From contig NZ_GL890777.1 in the NCBI RefSeq assembly GCF_000211415.1, forward strand, positions 76,138-140,137: 64,000 nucleotides of DNA, read 5' to 3'. The stretch's first letter is position 1, and the number at the start of each line of letters is the position of its first letter. Of the stretch, positions 15,943-23,712 are shown in pieces. The notes under the pieces are model-generated. The model saw only the letters and a list, made by a program, of their open reading frames with translations. It had not been told where the DNA came from and made no database searches. Origin of the DNA: Enterobacter mori LMG 25706. GTDB taxonomy: Bacteria; Pseudomonadota; Gammaproteobacteria; Enterobacterales; Enterobacteriaceae. The position numbers and the translations under genes were made by a program.

Positions 15943-18636
15943 ATGGAAACAGGAAAACCTGAACGTCCGTATTATCAACAAACCGTTGACGAAACCCTGT
16001 CGAATATCCACTCCACCCTGGAAGGCCTTAGCGGCACTGAGGCATCAGCCCGACTTCAGCAGCACGGTGAGAATGCGTTACCGCAAAAAAAGGGCAAACC
16101 CGCCTGGCTGCGCTTCCTGGCGCATTTTAACGACGTTTTGATTTACGTTCTGCTGGTGGCCGCGTTGCTTAAGCTCTTTATGGGCCACTGGGTAGACATG
16201 TTTGTGATCCTTGGGGTTGCCATCATTAACGCGCTGATTGGCCATATCCAGGAGAGCAATGCTGAAAAATCGTTGCAGAGTATTCGCAATATGCTCTCCA
16301 GCGAAGCCGTGGTGGTACGGCAGGGGAATCATGAAACGATCCCCACCACGGCGCTGGTCCCGGGGGATATCGTGGTGATCCGTGCCGGGGATCGTATCCC
16401 TGCGGATCTGCGCGTGATTGAAGCGCACAACCTGCGCGTGGAGGAGGCCATCCTGACCGGTGAATCCACCGTTGTTGAGAAAAACAGCGATGCGTTAAGC
16501 GGGGAACTGCCTTTAGGTGACCGGTATAATCTGCTCTACTCAGGCACCACCGTCAGCTCCGGCGGCGGTAAAGGCGTGGTGGTAGCAACCGGGGGCGAGA
16601 CCGAGCTGGGTCACATCAATCAGATGATGTCCGACATTGAAAAGCACCGCACGCCGCTGATGGTGCAGATGGATAAGCTCGGTAAGACTATCTTCATCAC
16701 TATCCTGGTGATGATGGTGGCGCTGTTTGTCTTTAGTCTCCTGTTCCGGGATATGCCGGTTTCTGAACTGGTGCTGTCGCTTATCAGCCTCGCCGTTGCC
16801 GCCGTGCCGGAAGGCCTGCCGGCCATCATTTCCATCATTCTTTCGCTTGGCGTACAGGCCATGGCGCGTCGCAAGGCCATCATTCGCAAGCTGCCCACGG
16901 TGGAAACGCTGGGGGCGATGACGGTCATCTGCTCGGATAAAACCGGCACCCTGACGATGAATGAAATGACAGTCAAAGCGGTGATTACCGCTGACACGAC
17001 CTATCGCGTGGAGGGTGACAGCTACGAACCGGTGGGGAATATTCACCCCGTAGATGACCCAACGCCCGTCAGCGTGACGCAGGGTTCCCTGCTGGAACGC
17101 TACCTGCGCACAATTGACCTCTGTAATGACAGCCAGCTGATCAAAGACGAGCAGGGGCTGTGGAAAATCACCGGGGGACCAACCGAGGGCGCGCTGAAGG
17201 TGCTGGCGGCGAAAATTCCGCTCCCACCGCTCGATACCGAAATGCGCAGTAAAATCCCGTTTGATTCGCAGTATAAATACATGTCCACGCTGTACCGGCT
17301 GGGCGATGAAGAGGTGATTTTAATCACTGGCGCGCCAGACGTCCTGTTCCGCCTCTGCCAGTACCAGCAGACGAATGACGGACTGCAGCCGTTCGATCAG
17401 CCTTACTGGGAAGGGAAGATTGAAGAGTATGCCCGGGAAGGCTTGCGTATGGTGGCGGCGGCCTGGAAACCTGCCCACGAGGGGCAACGCGAGCTGGATC
17501 ACCCGGACCTGCATGATGGCGTGATCCTGCTGGGTATTGCAGGAATGATGGATCCGCCGCGTCCGGAGGCCATTACCGCCATTGCCGACTGTCTGCAGGC
17601 CGGGATCCGCGTGAAAATGATTACCGGCGACCACCCGCAAACGGCAATGAGCATTGGGCAAATGTTGGGGATAGGTAACGCCGCAAGCGCTATCACCGGA
17701 CGTGAGCTGGAGGCGATGGACGATCGTCAGCTGAGTGATGCCGCCCAGCAGTACGATATTTTCGCCCGAACCAGCCCGGAGGATAAATTCCGCCTTGTGC
17801 AGGCTCTGCAAAGTAAACAGGAAGTCGTGGGCATGACCGGGGATGGCGTAAACGATGCCCCAGCGCTCAAGCGGGCGGATGTGGGTATCGCCATGGGGAT
17901 TAAGGGGACGGAAGTCACCAAGGAAGCCGCCGACATGGTGTTAACGGATGACAACTTTGCCACTATTGCCCGCGCGGTGCACGAGGGACGTCGGGTTTAC
18001 GATAACCTGAAAAAGACCATTCTGTTCGTCATCCCCAGCAACATCGCGCAGGCTCTGCTGATCATCATCGCGCTGCTGGCGGGGAACCTGATCCCGCTAA
18101 CGCCGGTCCTGATCCTGTGGATGAACATGGCGACGTCGGCCACGCTGTCGTTTGGCCTGGCGTTTGAAGCGGGTGAGAAAAACATCATGAACCGGCCACC
18201 GCGCAAGGCGAATCTCCATGTGATGGACGGCTATGCCATCTGGCGCGTGGTGTTTGTCGGTCTGATGATTGCCATCAGCGCCTTCGTGCTGGAAGCCTGG
18301 CTACAGCCGCGCGGCTATTCGGCGGAATTTATCCGCACCGTGCTGCTGCAAACCCTGGTCACTGCGCAGTGGTTCTACATGCTCAACTGTCGCGTGAATG
18401 ACGGCTTCTCGCTGAGCAAAGGCCTGCTGGCGAACAAAGGGATTTGGATCGTGAGCGGCGTACTGCTGGCGCTACAGCTTCTTATTATTTACGCACCCTT
18501 CATGCAGATGCTGTTTGGCACCGAGGCGCTGCCGTTCCGCTACTGGGTCATCACCCTGCTGATTGGTTTTGTGATGTTCCTTATTGTCGAGGCGGAAAAA
18601 GTACTGACGCGCAGGTGGCGCAAAACCGAGGCGTGA
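15943..18636 (+). CDS. P-type cation-transporting ATPase (P2-type, Ca2+-ATPase-like)
   Basis: An 897-residue P2-type ATPase with an N-terminal cation-ATPase domain (1-60), the actuator motif TGES (172-175), the ion-binding helix motif PEGLP (289-293), the phosphorylation motif DKTGT with Asp332, the hinge MTGDGVNDAP and a C-terminal membrane domain. PEGLP in helix 4 and overall similarity to PacL/SERCA-type pumps suggest Ca2+ or a related cation, but many bacterial members have unproven ions and the C-terminal helices differ from SERCA. It is preceded by a usp gene (AAGGAACG ribosome-binding site) and closed by a strong terminator. It is not a K-12 gene. Confidence 0.87.
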   Translation: METGKPERPYYQQTVDETLSNIHSTLEGLSGTEASARLQQHGENALPQKKGKPAWLRFLAHFNDVLIYVLLVAALLKLFMGHWVDMFVILGVAIINALIGHIQESNAEKSLQSIRNMLSSEAVVVRQGNHETIPTTALVPGDIVVIRAGDRIPADLRVIEAHNLRVEEAILTGESTVVEKNSDALSGELPLGDRYNLLYSGTTVSSGGGKGVVVATGGETELGHINQMMSDIEKHRTPLMVQMDKLGKTIFITILVMMVALFVFSLLFRDMPVSELVLSLISLAVAAVPEGLPAIISIILSLGVQAMARRKAIIRKLPTVETLGAMTVICSDKTGTLTMNEMTVKAVITADTTYRVEGDSYEPVGNIHPVDDPTPVSVTQGSLLERYLRTIDLCNDSQLIKDEQGLWKITGGPTEGALKVLAAKIPLPPLDTEMRSKIPFDSQYKYMSTLYRLGDEEVILITGAPDVLFRLCQYQQTNDGLQPFDQPYWEGKIEEYAREGLRMVAAAWKPAHEGQRELDHPDLHDGVILLGIAGMMDPPRPEAITAIADCLQAGIRVKMITGDHPQTAMSIGQMLGIGNAASAITGRELEAMDDRQLSDAAQQYDIFARTSPEDKFRLVQALQSKQEVVGMTGDGVNDAPALKRADVGIAMGIKGTEVTKEAADMVLTDDNFATIARAVHEGRRVYDNLKKTILFVIPSNIAQALLIIIALLAGNLIPLTPVLILWMNMATSATLSFGLAFEAGEKNIMNRPPRKANLHVMDGYAIWRVVFVGLMIAISAFVLEAWLQPRGYSAEFIRTVLLQTLVTAQWFYMLNCRVNDGFSLSKGLLANKGIWIVSGVLLALQLLIIYAPFMQMLFGTEALPFRYWVITLLIGFVMFLIVEAEKVLTRRWRKTEA

Positions 18637-18647
18637 TAGCGTAAACT

Positions 18648-18682
18648 GAGAAAGCCTGCCTGAGCCCGGGCTTTCTCTTTTT
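18648..18682 (+). terminator. Terminator after the P-type ATPase
   Basis: GAGAAAGCCTG pairs with CGGGCTTTCTC around an eight-base loop and is followed by TTTTT; it separates the ATPase from ldtA. Confidence 0.85.
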
Positions 18683-18698
18683 ATGAGCACAGGAAACT

Positions 18699-19595
18699 AT
18701 GATTCGACTTATCTGGTTCGTCCTTACGCTGTGCGCCGCTGTTCCCGGTGCGTTTGCCGTAACCTATCCACTTCCGCCGGAAGGCAGTCGTCTGGTGGGA
18801 ACCCCGATTATCATCACCGTTCCCGAAGGCAACACGCTGCCTTTGGAAGCCTTTGCCGCGCAGTACGGGCAGGGGCTGAGCAACCTGCTGGAAGCAAACC
18901 CGGGCGTGGATCCTTTTTTGCCTAAATCCGGCACCCGTCTGGTAATACCTCAACAGCTGATTTTGCCTGACACCGTCCGCGAGGGGATCATCATAAATGC
19001 GGCGGAAATGCGCCTCTACTACTATCCGCCTGGCGGCAACACCGTAGAAGTGCTGCCCATCGGCATTGGTCAGGCCGGACGCGAAACGCCGCGTAACTGG
19101 GTGACGGCCGTTGAGCGTAAGCAGGAGGGGCCAACCTGGTCTCCGACGCCGAATACGCGCCGCGCCTATGCGGCAGAGGGGAAAACCCTGCCGGCGTTCG
19201 TGCCCGCCGGGCCGGATAACCCGATGGGGCTGTATGCGATTTATATCGGCAGGCTCTATGCCATTCACGGCACAAACTCGAATTTCGGCATCGGGCTGCG
19301 GGTGAGCCAGGGCTGCATTCGTCTGCGTAATAACGACATCAAATACCTTTTCGATAATGTTCCCGTAGGAACCCGCGTGCAGCTTATCGACAGGCCCGTT
19401 AAAACCACCACCGAGCCGGACGGCAGCCGCTGGGTTGAGGTTCATGAGTCATTATCACGTAACCGCGCGGAATTTGAGTCAACACGGAAAGTGCCTCTGC
19501 CCATTTCAGGCGCACAGCGGACGCAGCTGATAAACGAGGGGGCGGGAGCAGAACTGGAACGGCGGTCGGGGATGCCGGTGAAGCTCAGCGATTAA
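18699..19595 (+). CDS. ldtA: L,D-transpeptidase LdtA (ErfK)
   Basis: A 298-residue periplasmic enzyme with a signal peptide (1-20, GAFA), a LysM-like segment (about 38-90) and a YkuD catalytic domain. The catalytic motif is HGTNSNFG followed by VSQGCIRL with Cys206. LdtA attaches the C-terminal Lys of Braun lipoprotein to diaminopimelate of peptidoglycan, together with LdtB and LdtC. In E. coli erfK/ldtA is also next to nac-cbl and a tRNA-Asn. The start ATG follows an AGGAA ribosome-binding site just after the upstream terminator. Confidence 0.92.
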   Translation: MIRLIWFVLTLCAAVPGAFAVTYPLPPEGSRLVGTPIIITVPEGNTLPLEAFAAQYGQGLSNLLEANPGVDPFLPKSGTRLVIPQQLILPDTVREGIIINAAEMRLYYYPPGGNTVEVLPIGIGQAGRETPRNWVTAVERKQEGPTWSPTPNTRRAYAAEGKTLPAFVPAGPDNPMGLYAIYIGRLYAIHGTNSNFGIGLRVSQGCIRLRNNDIKYLFDNVPVGTRVQLIDRPVKTTTEPDGSRWVEVHESLSRNRAEFESTRKVPLPISGAQRTQLINEGAGAELERRSGMPVKLSD

Positions 19596-19604
19596 GTTCG
19601 TTTC

Positions 19605-19672
19605 GCCCGGTGGCGCTGCGCTTACCGGGCCTACAGTCCCGTAGGTCGGGTAAGGCGAAGCCGCCACCCGAC
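19605..19672. repeat. BIME (paired inverted REP elements)
   Basis: Two head-to-head REP units (GCCCGGTGGCGCTGCGCTTA and the inverse GTAAGGCGAAGCCGCCACCC) flank CTACAGTCCCGTAG. It lies 10 bases after the ldtA stop and is the same family as the elements at 59034 and 59742. Confidence 0.85.
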
Positions 19673-19690
19673 AATTTTACCCGCCGCAGA

Positions 19691-19722
19691 AAAGCAAAAA
19701 GCCTGCTTTAAAAGCAGGCTTT
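19691..19722 (-). terminator. Terminator of tRNA-Asn (copy 3)
   Basis: On the minus strand AAAGCCTGCTTT and AAAGCAGGCTTTTT form the same hairpin as at the other tRNA-Asn genes. Confidence 0.8.
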
Positions 19723-19729
19723 CCAAATT

Positions 19730-19805
19730 TGGCTCCTCTGACTGGACTCGAACCAGTGACATACGGATTAACAGTCCGCCGTTCTACCGACTGAACTACA
19801 GAGGA
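19730..19805 (-). tRNA. asn: tRNA-Asn (anticodon GTT), copy 3
   Basis: A 76-nt tRNA with encoded CCA, identical to the other copies. It lies between ldtA and nac and is transcribed away from nac. Confidence 0.98.
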
Positions 19806-19823
19806 ATCGTGTGAACGGGGCGC

Positions 19824-19852
19824 ATATTATCGACCTGCGTTCGCCTTGTCAA
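19824..19852 (-). promoter_or_regulatory. Promoter of tRNA-Asn (copy 3)
   Basis: Minus strand TTGACA (19852-19847), 17-bp spacer, TAATAT (19829-19824), then the GC-rich discriminator GCGCCCCG. Confidence 0.8.
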
Positions 19853-19919
19853 AGGATGGATCAACACCTTTTGATCGTTTGCTGACAAAATCAGCAAAGT
19901 GACGCTTTTGCCAACGTAA

Positions 19920-19936
19920 TGCACCGTCATGGTGCA
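19920..19936. promoter_or_regulatory. NtrC (NRI) binding site upstream of nac
   Basis: TGCACC-GTCAT-GGTGCA is a perfect match to the NtrC dyad TGCACC-N5-GGTGCA. It is centred about 150 bp before the predicted nac transcription start, the enhancer distance expected for activation of sigma-54 RNA polymerase. Confidence 0.9.
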
Positions 19937-20052
19937 AACATACCTCTAATGGGGCAGATCATAAACTGCTGTTTCAGTCATTAAACCCCCATCCATGATT
20001 AGCTTTCCTTATTTTCAGCCGCTTAGCAACAAATCAGACCTCTTCGCAAAAC

Positions 20053-20068
20053 TGGCATTCATATTGCA
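20053..20068 (+). promoter_or_regulatory. Sigma-54 promoter of nac
   Basis: TGGCATTCATATTGCA matches the sigma-54 consensus TGGCAC-N5-TTGCA with the invariant GG and GC ten bases apart. The predicted start is near 20079, 46 bases before the nac ATG. Confidence 0.9.
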
Positions 20069-20124
20069 AAACCAGTTCAACAACGACAGCCGGTTCCGGC
20101 ACAGTTTTTTGAACAGGGGGCAAA

Positions 20125-21042
20125 ATGAACTTAAGACGACTGAAATACTTCGTAAAAATCGTCGATATCGGCAGCCTGACTCAAGCGGCAGAAGTGCTGC
20201 ATATCGCGCAGCCTGCGCTGAGCCAGCAGGTGGCTACGCTGGAAGGCGAGATGGACCAGCAATTACTGATCCGCACCAAGCGCGGCGTAACGCCAACAGA
20301 AGCAGGCAAAATTTTGTATACCCATGCCCGCACTATTCTGCGTCAGTGTGAACAGGCGCAGCTGGCGGTGAACAATGTCGGCCAGACCCTGAGCGGGCAC
20401 GTTTCCATTGGTTTAGCGCCAGGCACCGCGGCATCGTCTATCACCATGCCACTGCTGCAGGCCGTTCGCGCTGAGCTGCCTGAAGTGCTGGTCTACCTGC
20501 ACGAAAACAGCGGTTCCGTTCTGAATGACAAACTGCTCAACGGCCAGCTGGATATGGCCGTCCTTTACGATCGCTCTCCCGTCGCCGGGATCACCAGCCA
20601 GCCGTTGCTGAAAGAAGATCTTTATCTGGTCGGCACCCGCGACTGCCCGGGTCAGAGCGTTGATTTAACCGCCGTGGCCGAGATGAATCTCTTCCTGCCG
20701 CGCGATTACAGCGCGGTGCGCGTGCGCGTGGATGAAGCGTTCTCCTTGCGCCGCCTGACGGCCAAAATTATTGGCGAAATTGATTCTATTTCCACGCTGA
20801 CCGCAGCAATTGCCAGCGGAATGGGAGTAACGGTCCTGCCGGAGTCCGCCGCCCGCTCGCTGTGCAGTGCGGCAAACGGCTGGATGGCGCGCATCACCAC
20901 GCCTTCAATGAGCCTGCCGCTGTCGCTGAATATGTCCGCACGCGGATCGCTGTCGCCGCAGGCGCAGGCGGTAAAAGAGATTTTGATGTCGCTGGTCAGC
21001 AAGCCGTCGCTTGAGAACCGTGAACTCCAGCTCGTGAGTTGA
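20125..21042 (+). CDS. nac: Nitrogen assimilation control protein Nac (LysR family)
   Basis: A 305-residue LysR-type regulator with the N-terminal helix-turn-helix (residues 1-60, GSLTQAAEVLHIAQPALSQQ) and a shorter effector domain, matching Klebsiella and E. coli Nac in length. Nac couples sigma-54-dependent nitrogen control to sigma-70 genes, activating use of poor nitrogen sources and repressing others. The NtrC site and sigma-54 promoter upstream confirm its place in the Ntr cascade. The ATG has a GGGGGC ribosome-binding site. cbl follows 96 bases downstream on the same strand. Confidence 0.96.
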   Translation: MNLRRLKYFVKIVDIGSLTQAAEVLHIAQPALSQQVATLEGEMDQQLLIRTKRGVTPTEAGKILYTHARTILRQCEQAQLAVNNVGQTLSGHVSIGLAPGTAASSITMPLLQAVRAELPEVLVYLHENSGSVLNDKLLNGQLDMAVLYDRSPVAGITSQPLLKEDLYLVGTRDCPGQSVDLTAVAEMNLFLPRDYSAVRVRVDEAFSLRRLTAKIIGEIDSISTLTAAIASGMGVTVLPESAARSLCSAANGWMARITTPSMSLPLSLNMSARGSLSPQAQAVKEILMSLVSKPSLENRELQLVS

Positions 21043-21138
21043 TATTCCATAAAAGCATAAGATGCTGGTTTTTATTATTTGTTCTGCAGCTCAGCTGACT
21101 CTAACAATAGAGCTATGTCAGATGCGCCGGAGTGAATT

Positions 21139-22089
21139 GTGAATTTCCAGCAACTTAAAATTATCCGTGAGGCGGCCAGGCGGGACTACAACCTGACCGA
21201 AGTCGCTAACATGCTTTATACATCCCAGTCTGGTGTCAGCCGCCATATTCGCGAGCTGGAAGAGGAACTGGGGATAGAGATTTTTATCCGTCGCGGCAAG
21301 CGTCTGCTTGGGATGACGGAGCCGGGCAAGGCATTGCTGACCATCGCTGAGCGGATCCTCAACGAGGCCAGCAACGTGCGTCGTCTGGCGGATCTCTTCA
21401 CCAATGACGCCTCGGGCGTGCTCACCATCGCCACTACCCACACGCAGGCGCGCTACAGCCTGCCGCCGGTGATTAAAGCCTTCCGCGAACTTTTCCCGGA
21501 TGTCCGTCTGGAGCTTATTCAGGGCACGCCGCAGGAAATTGAAGTGCTGCTGCAAAACGGCGGGGCAGATATTGGCATCGCCAGCGAGCGTCTGAGCAAC
21601 GACCCGCTGCTGGTGGCCTTCCCGTGGTTCCGCTGGTACCACAGTTTATTACTCCCGGTCGATCATCCCCTGAATCAGGTCTCTCCCCTGACGCTGGAAG
21701 ACATTGCGAAATGGCCGCTGATCACTTACCGCCAGGGCATTACCGGACGCTCGCGCATTGATGAAGCCTTCAACCGCAAAGGGCTCACGCCGGACGTGGT
21801 GCTGAGCGCGCAGGACTCCGATGTGATCAAAACTTACGTCGAGCTGGGTCTGGGTATAGGCCTGGTGGCGGAACAGTCCAGCGGGGAACGCGAAGACGGG
21901 AACCTCGTGCGTCTTGATACGCGTCACCTGTTTGACGCCAATACCGTCTGGCTTGGGCTGAAGCGCGGACAGCTGCAGCGCAACTATGTCTGGCGCTTTA
22001 TCGAGCTGTGCAACGCCGGACTGTCGGTGGACGAGATTAAACGTCAGGTAATGGAGCCGGAAGAAGTGGCGATTGATTACCAGATCTAG
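21139..22089 (+). CDS. cbl: HTH-type regulator Cbl (LysR family)
   Basis: A 316-residue LysR regulator close to CysB, with the same length as E. coli Cbl. The N-terminus MNFQQLKIIREAARRDYNL and the TSQSGVSRHIRELEEELG recognition region are diagnostic of the CysB/Cbl group. Cbl activates sulfonate and taurine utilisation genes (tau, ssu) under sulfate starvation and senses adenosine phosphosulfate. It lies behind nac as in E. coli, so some transcription from the nac promoter is likely. Confidence 0.95.
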   Translation: MNFQQLKIIREAARRDYNLTEVANMLYTSQSGVSRHIRELEEELGIEIFIRRGKRLLGMTEPGKALLTIAERILNEASNVRRLADLFTNDASGVLTIATTHTQARYSLPPVIKAFRELFPDVRLELIQGTPQEIEVLLQNGGADIGIASERLSNDPLLVAFPWFRWYHSLLLPVDHPLNQVSPLTLEDIAKWPLITYRQGITGRSRIDEAFNRKGLTPDVVLSAQDSDVIKTYVELGLGIGLVAEQSSGEREDGNLVRLDTRHLFDANTVWLGLKRGQLQRNYVWRFIELCNAGLSVDEIKRQVMEPEEVAIDYQI

Positions 22090-22099
22090 CTGCTGGCTT

Positions 22100-22125
22100 G
22101 CCCGGTAGCGCTGCGTTGGCCGGGC
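22100..22125. repeat. Single REP-like palindrome
   Basis: GCCCGGTAGCGCTGCG and TTGGCCGGGC form a REP-type imperfect palindrome 10 bases after the cbl stop; its partner REP is missing. Confidence 0.5.
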
Positions 22126-22170
22126 TCGTCGCTCAGTTGAAAGGATAGTTTTTAGAGAGGGAATAGCACG

Positions 22171-22248
22171 ATGGGAAGAACCCTTGAGCAGCTTATAAAG
22201 AATGATGGACAACGTCGCTTGTTTATCCGCCCGATCTGGCACCTGTAA
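22171..22248 (+). pseudogene. Possible remnant of an XRE-family (HigA-like) antitoxin
   Basis: An ATG at 22171 with AGAGGG upstream opens a frame of only 25 residues beginning MGRTLEQLIKND. Those residues resemble the N-terminus of short XRE-type antitoxins (xxRTLEQLI). It then loses similarity and stops. I treat it as gene debris; a chance resemblance is possible. Confidence 0.3.
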
Positions 22249-22299
22249 AGTGTCTTTGTGTTCACCGGACAGATTTCGCCCCATTACAAAGGTACAATC

Positions 22300-22407
22300 A
22301 TGACAACACGCGAAGCCGTTTTCCCCTTCGGACGGCAGGCGCTCTATGATCGTAATCGGTACTCACCTGCCATCAAATCTAACGGCTTCCTACGGGTCTT
22401 GATATGA
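22300..22407 (+). pseudogene. N-terminal fragment of a RidA-family (YjgF/YER057c/UK114) protein
   Basis: The 35-residue frame starting MTTREAVFPFGRQALYDRNR, followed by YSPAIKSNGF, matches the N-terminus of RidA-family imine deaminases. In intact members this is followed by a conserved FVSGQVG segment; here the frame ends at FLRVLI with a stop and the rest of the gene is absent. The intact quinone oxidoreductase gene begins 13 bases later, so a deletion or replacement removed the remainder. Confidence 0.65.
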
Positions 22408-22420
22408 CAGAGGAAAATTA

Positions 22421-23380
22421 ATGAAAGCAGCGGTTTATGACGTGGAAGGCGCTCCCGACGTCCTGCAATACATTGATGTCCCGGATCCGGTCGCAGGGCC
22501 TGATGACGTCCTGATTTCTGTCGAGGCAATCTCGATTGAAGGGGGAGATCTGATCAACCGGCGTTCAACTCCGCCGCCTCTTCCTTCGTGGATCGTCGGC
22601 TACGCGGCCGCGGGCACAGTGGTTGCCGTCGGTTCGAAAGTCCGTCATCGCAGGGTTGGAGACAGAGTGACTGCGTTTAGCATGCAGGGATCGCATGCGG
22701 AACGTTGGGCTGTGCCTGCGGAACGAACCTGGCTTATACCGGATGGGGTGGATGCAGCAGACGCGGCGGTGGTACCGATTTCTTTTGGAACCGCGCATCA
22801 TTGCCTTTTCACACGAGGCATGCTTCGGCACGGAGAAACGGTCCTGATTCAGGCAGCAGCAGGGGGCGTGGGGCTCGCGGCCGTTCAGCTTGCCTCACAA
22901 GCAGGCGCGACGGTTATCGCCGTGGCAAGCGGAACGCAGCGAAGAAGTCGGTTGCTTGAATTGGGTGCCGATTATGTCGTGGATCGTGTAGAGGACAACA
23001 TCGTTGACAGTGTCCGAGAGTACACCCGTGGCGCCGGTGTTGACCTCGTCATCGATCCGGTAGGGACGACGTTGCCTGTTTCGCTTTCTGCACTCGCTCC
23101 GCAAGGACGTCTCGTCTTCGTCGGTAATGCGGGCGGTGGCAGTCTGACTGTCGACTTGTGGCCGCCAATGCAGTCTAACCAGACACTCATGGGGGTATTC
23201 ATGGGGCCCCTTTTTGAAAGGCCCGGCGTTCGGGCAAGTGTGGACGACATCTTGCAGGCTGTGGCAGAAGGGCGCATCAGGGTTGTCATTGACCGCATCT
23301 TCCCCCTGGCTAACGCCGCGGCGGCCCATGAATACGCTGAGACAGCGAAACCGCTTGGCCGCATCGTTATGAAGCCGTGA
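22421..23380 (+). CDS. Zinc-independent quinone oxidoreductase (MDR family)
   Basis: A 319-residue medium-chain dehydrogenase/reductase of the QOR branch, with the GroES-like N-terminal domain and the NADPH-binding Rossmann motif AAAGGVGLAAVQLA around residues 148-160. The structural and catalytic zinc ligands of alcohol dehydrogenases are absent, as expected for quinone or enal reductases. The ribosome-binding site AGAGGAAA lies six bases before the ATG. It occupies the slot between cbl and tRNA-Asn next to gene remnants, so it may be a recent arrival. Substrate unknown. Confidence 0.8.
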   Translation: MKAAVYDVEGAPDVLQYIDVPDPVAGPDDVLISVEAISIEGGDLINRRSTPPPLPSWIVGYAAAGTVVAVGSKVRHRRVGDRVTAFSMQGSHAERWAVPAERTWLIPDGVDAADAAVVPISFGTAHHCLFTRGMLRHGETVLIQAAAGGVGLAAVQLASQAGATVIAVASGTQRRSRLLELGADYVVDRVEDNIVDSVREYTRGAGVDLVIDPVGTTLPVSLSALAPQGRLVFVGNAGGGSLTVDLWPPMQSNQTLMGVFMGPLFERPGVRASVDDILQAVAEGRIRVVIDRIFPLANAAAAHEYAETAKPLGRIVMKP

Positions 23381-23432
23381 GAGGGGGCCCTCAACCTGGC
23401 CCCAACACTCTACCGATGCGGAGGAGAACATC

Positions 23433-23466
23433 AAAAGCAAAAAGCCTGCTTCAAAAGCAGGCTTTT
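23433..23466 (-). terminator. Terminator of tRNA-Asn (copy 4)
   Basis: Minus strand AAAAGCCTGCTTTTGAAGCA then GGCTTTTTGCTTTT: a stem-loop with a T tract, as at the other copies. Confidence 0.8.
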
Positions 23467-23472
23467 CAAATT

Positions 23473-23548
23473 TGGCTCCTCTGACTGGACTCGAACCAGT
23501 GACATACGGATTAACAGTCCGCCGTTCTACCGACTGAACTACAGAGGA
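23473..23548 (-). tRNA. asn: tRNA-Asn (anticodon GTT), copy 4
   Basis: A 76-nt tRNA with encoded CCA, identical to the other copies. It borders the aerobactin locus. tRNA-Asn genes are common integration sites for islands, but no integrase or direct-repeat att site is visible here. Confidence 0.98.
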
Positions 23549-23566
23549 ATCGTGTGAACGGGGCGA

Positions 23567-23595
23567 ATATTATCGACCTGCGTTCACCTTGTCAA
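23567..23595 (-). promoter_or_regulatory. Promoter of tRNA-Asn (copy 4)
   Basis: Minus strand TTGACA (23595-23590), 17-bp spacer, TAATAT (23572-23567). The surrounding 50 bases are nearly identical to those upstream of copy 3. Confidence 0.8.
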
Positions 23596-23712
23596 AGGGG
23601 GAAAGTAAACTTTTCGTTCGTTTGCCGACAATTTCAGCAAATCGCTGATTTTATAGCAAATTCGCGTTGAAATTACACAGCAATATGCGCCGCCCGCAGG
23701 CGGCGCGCAGGA

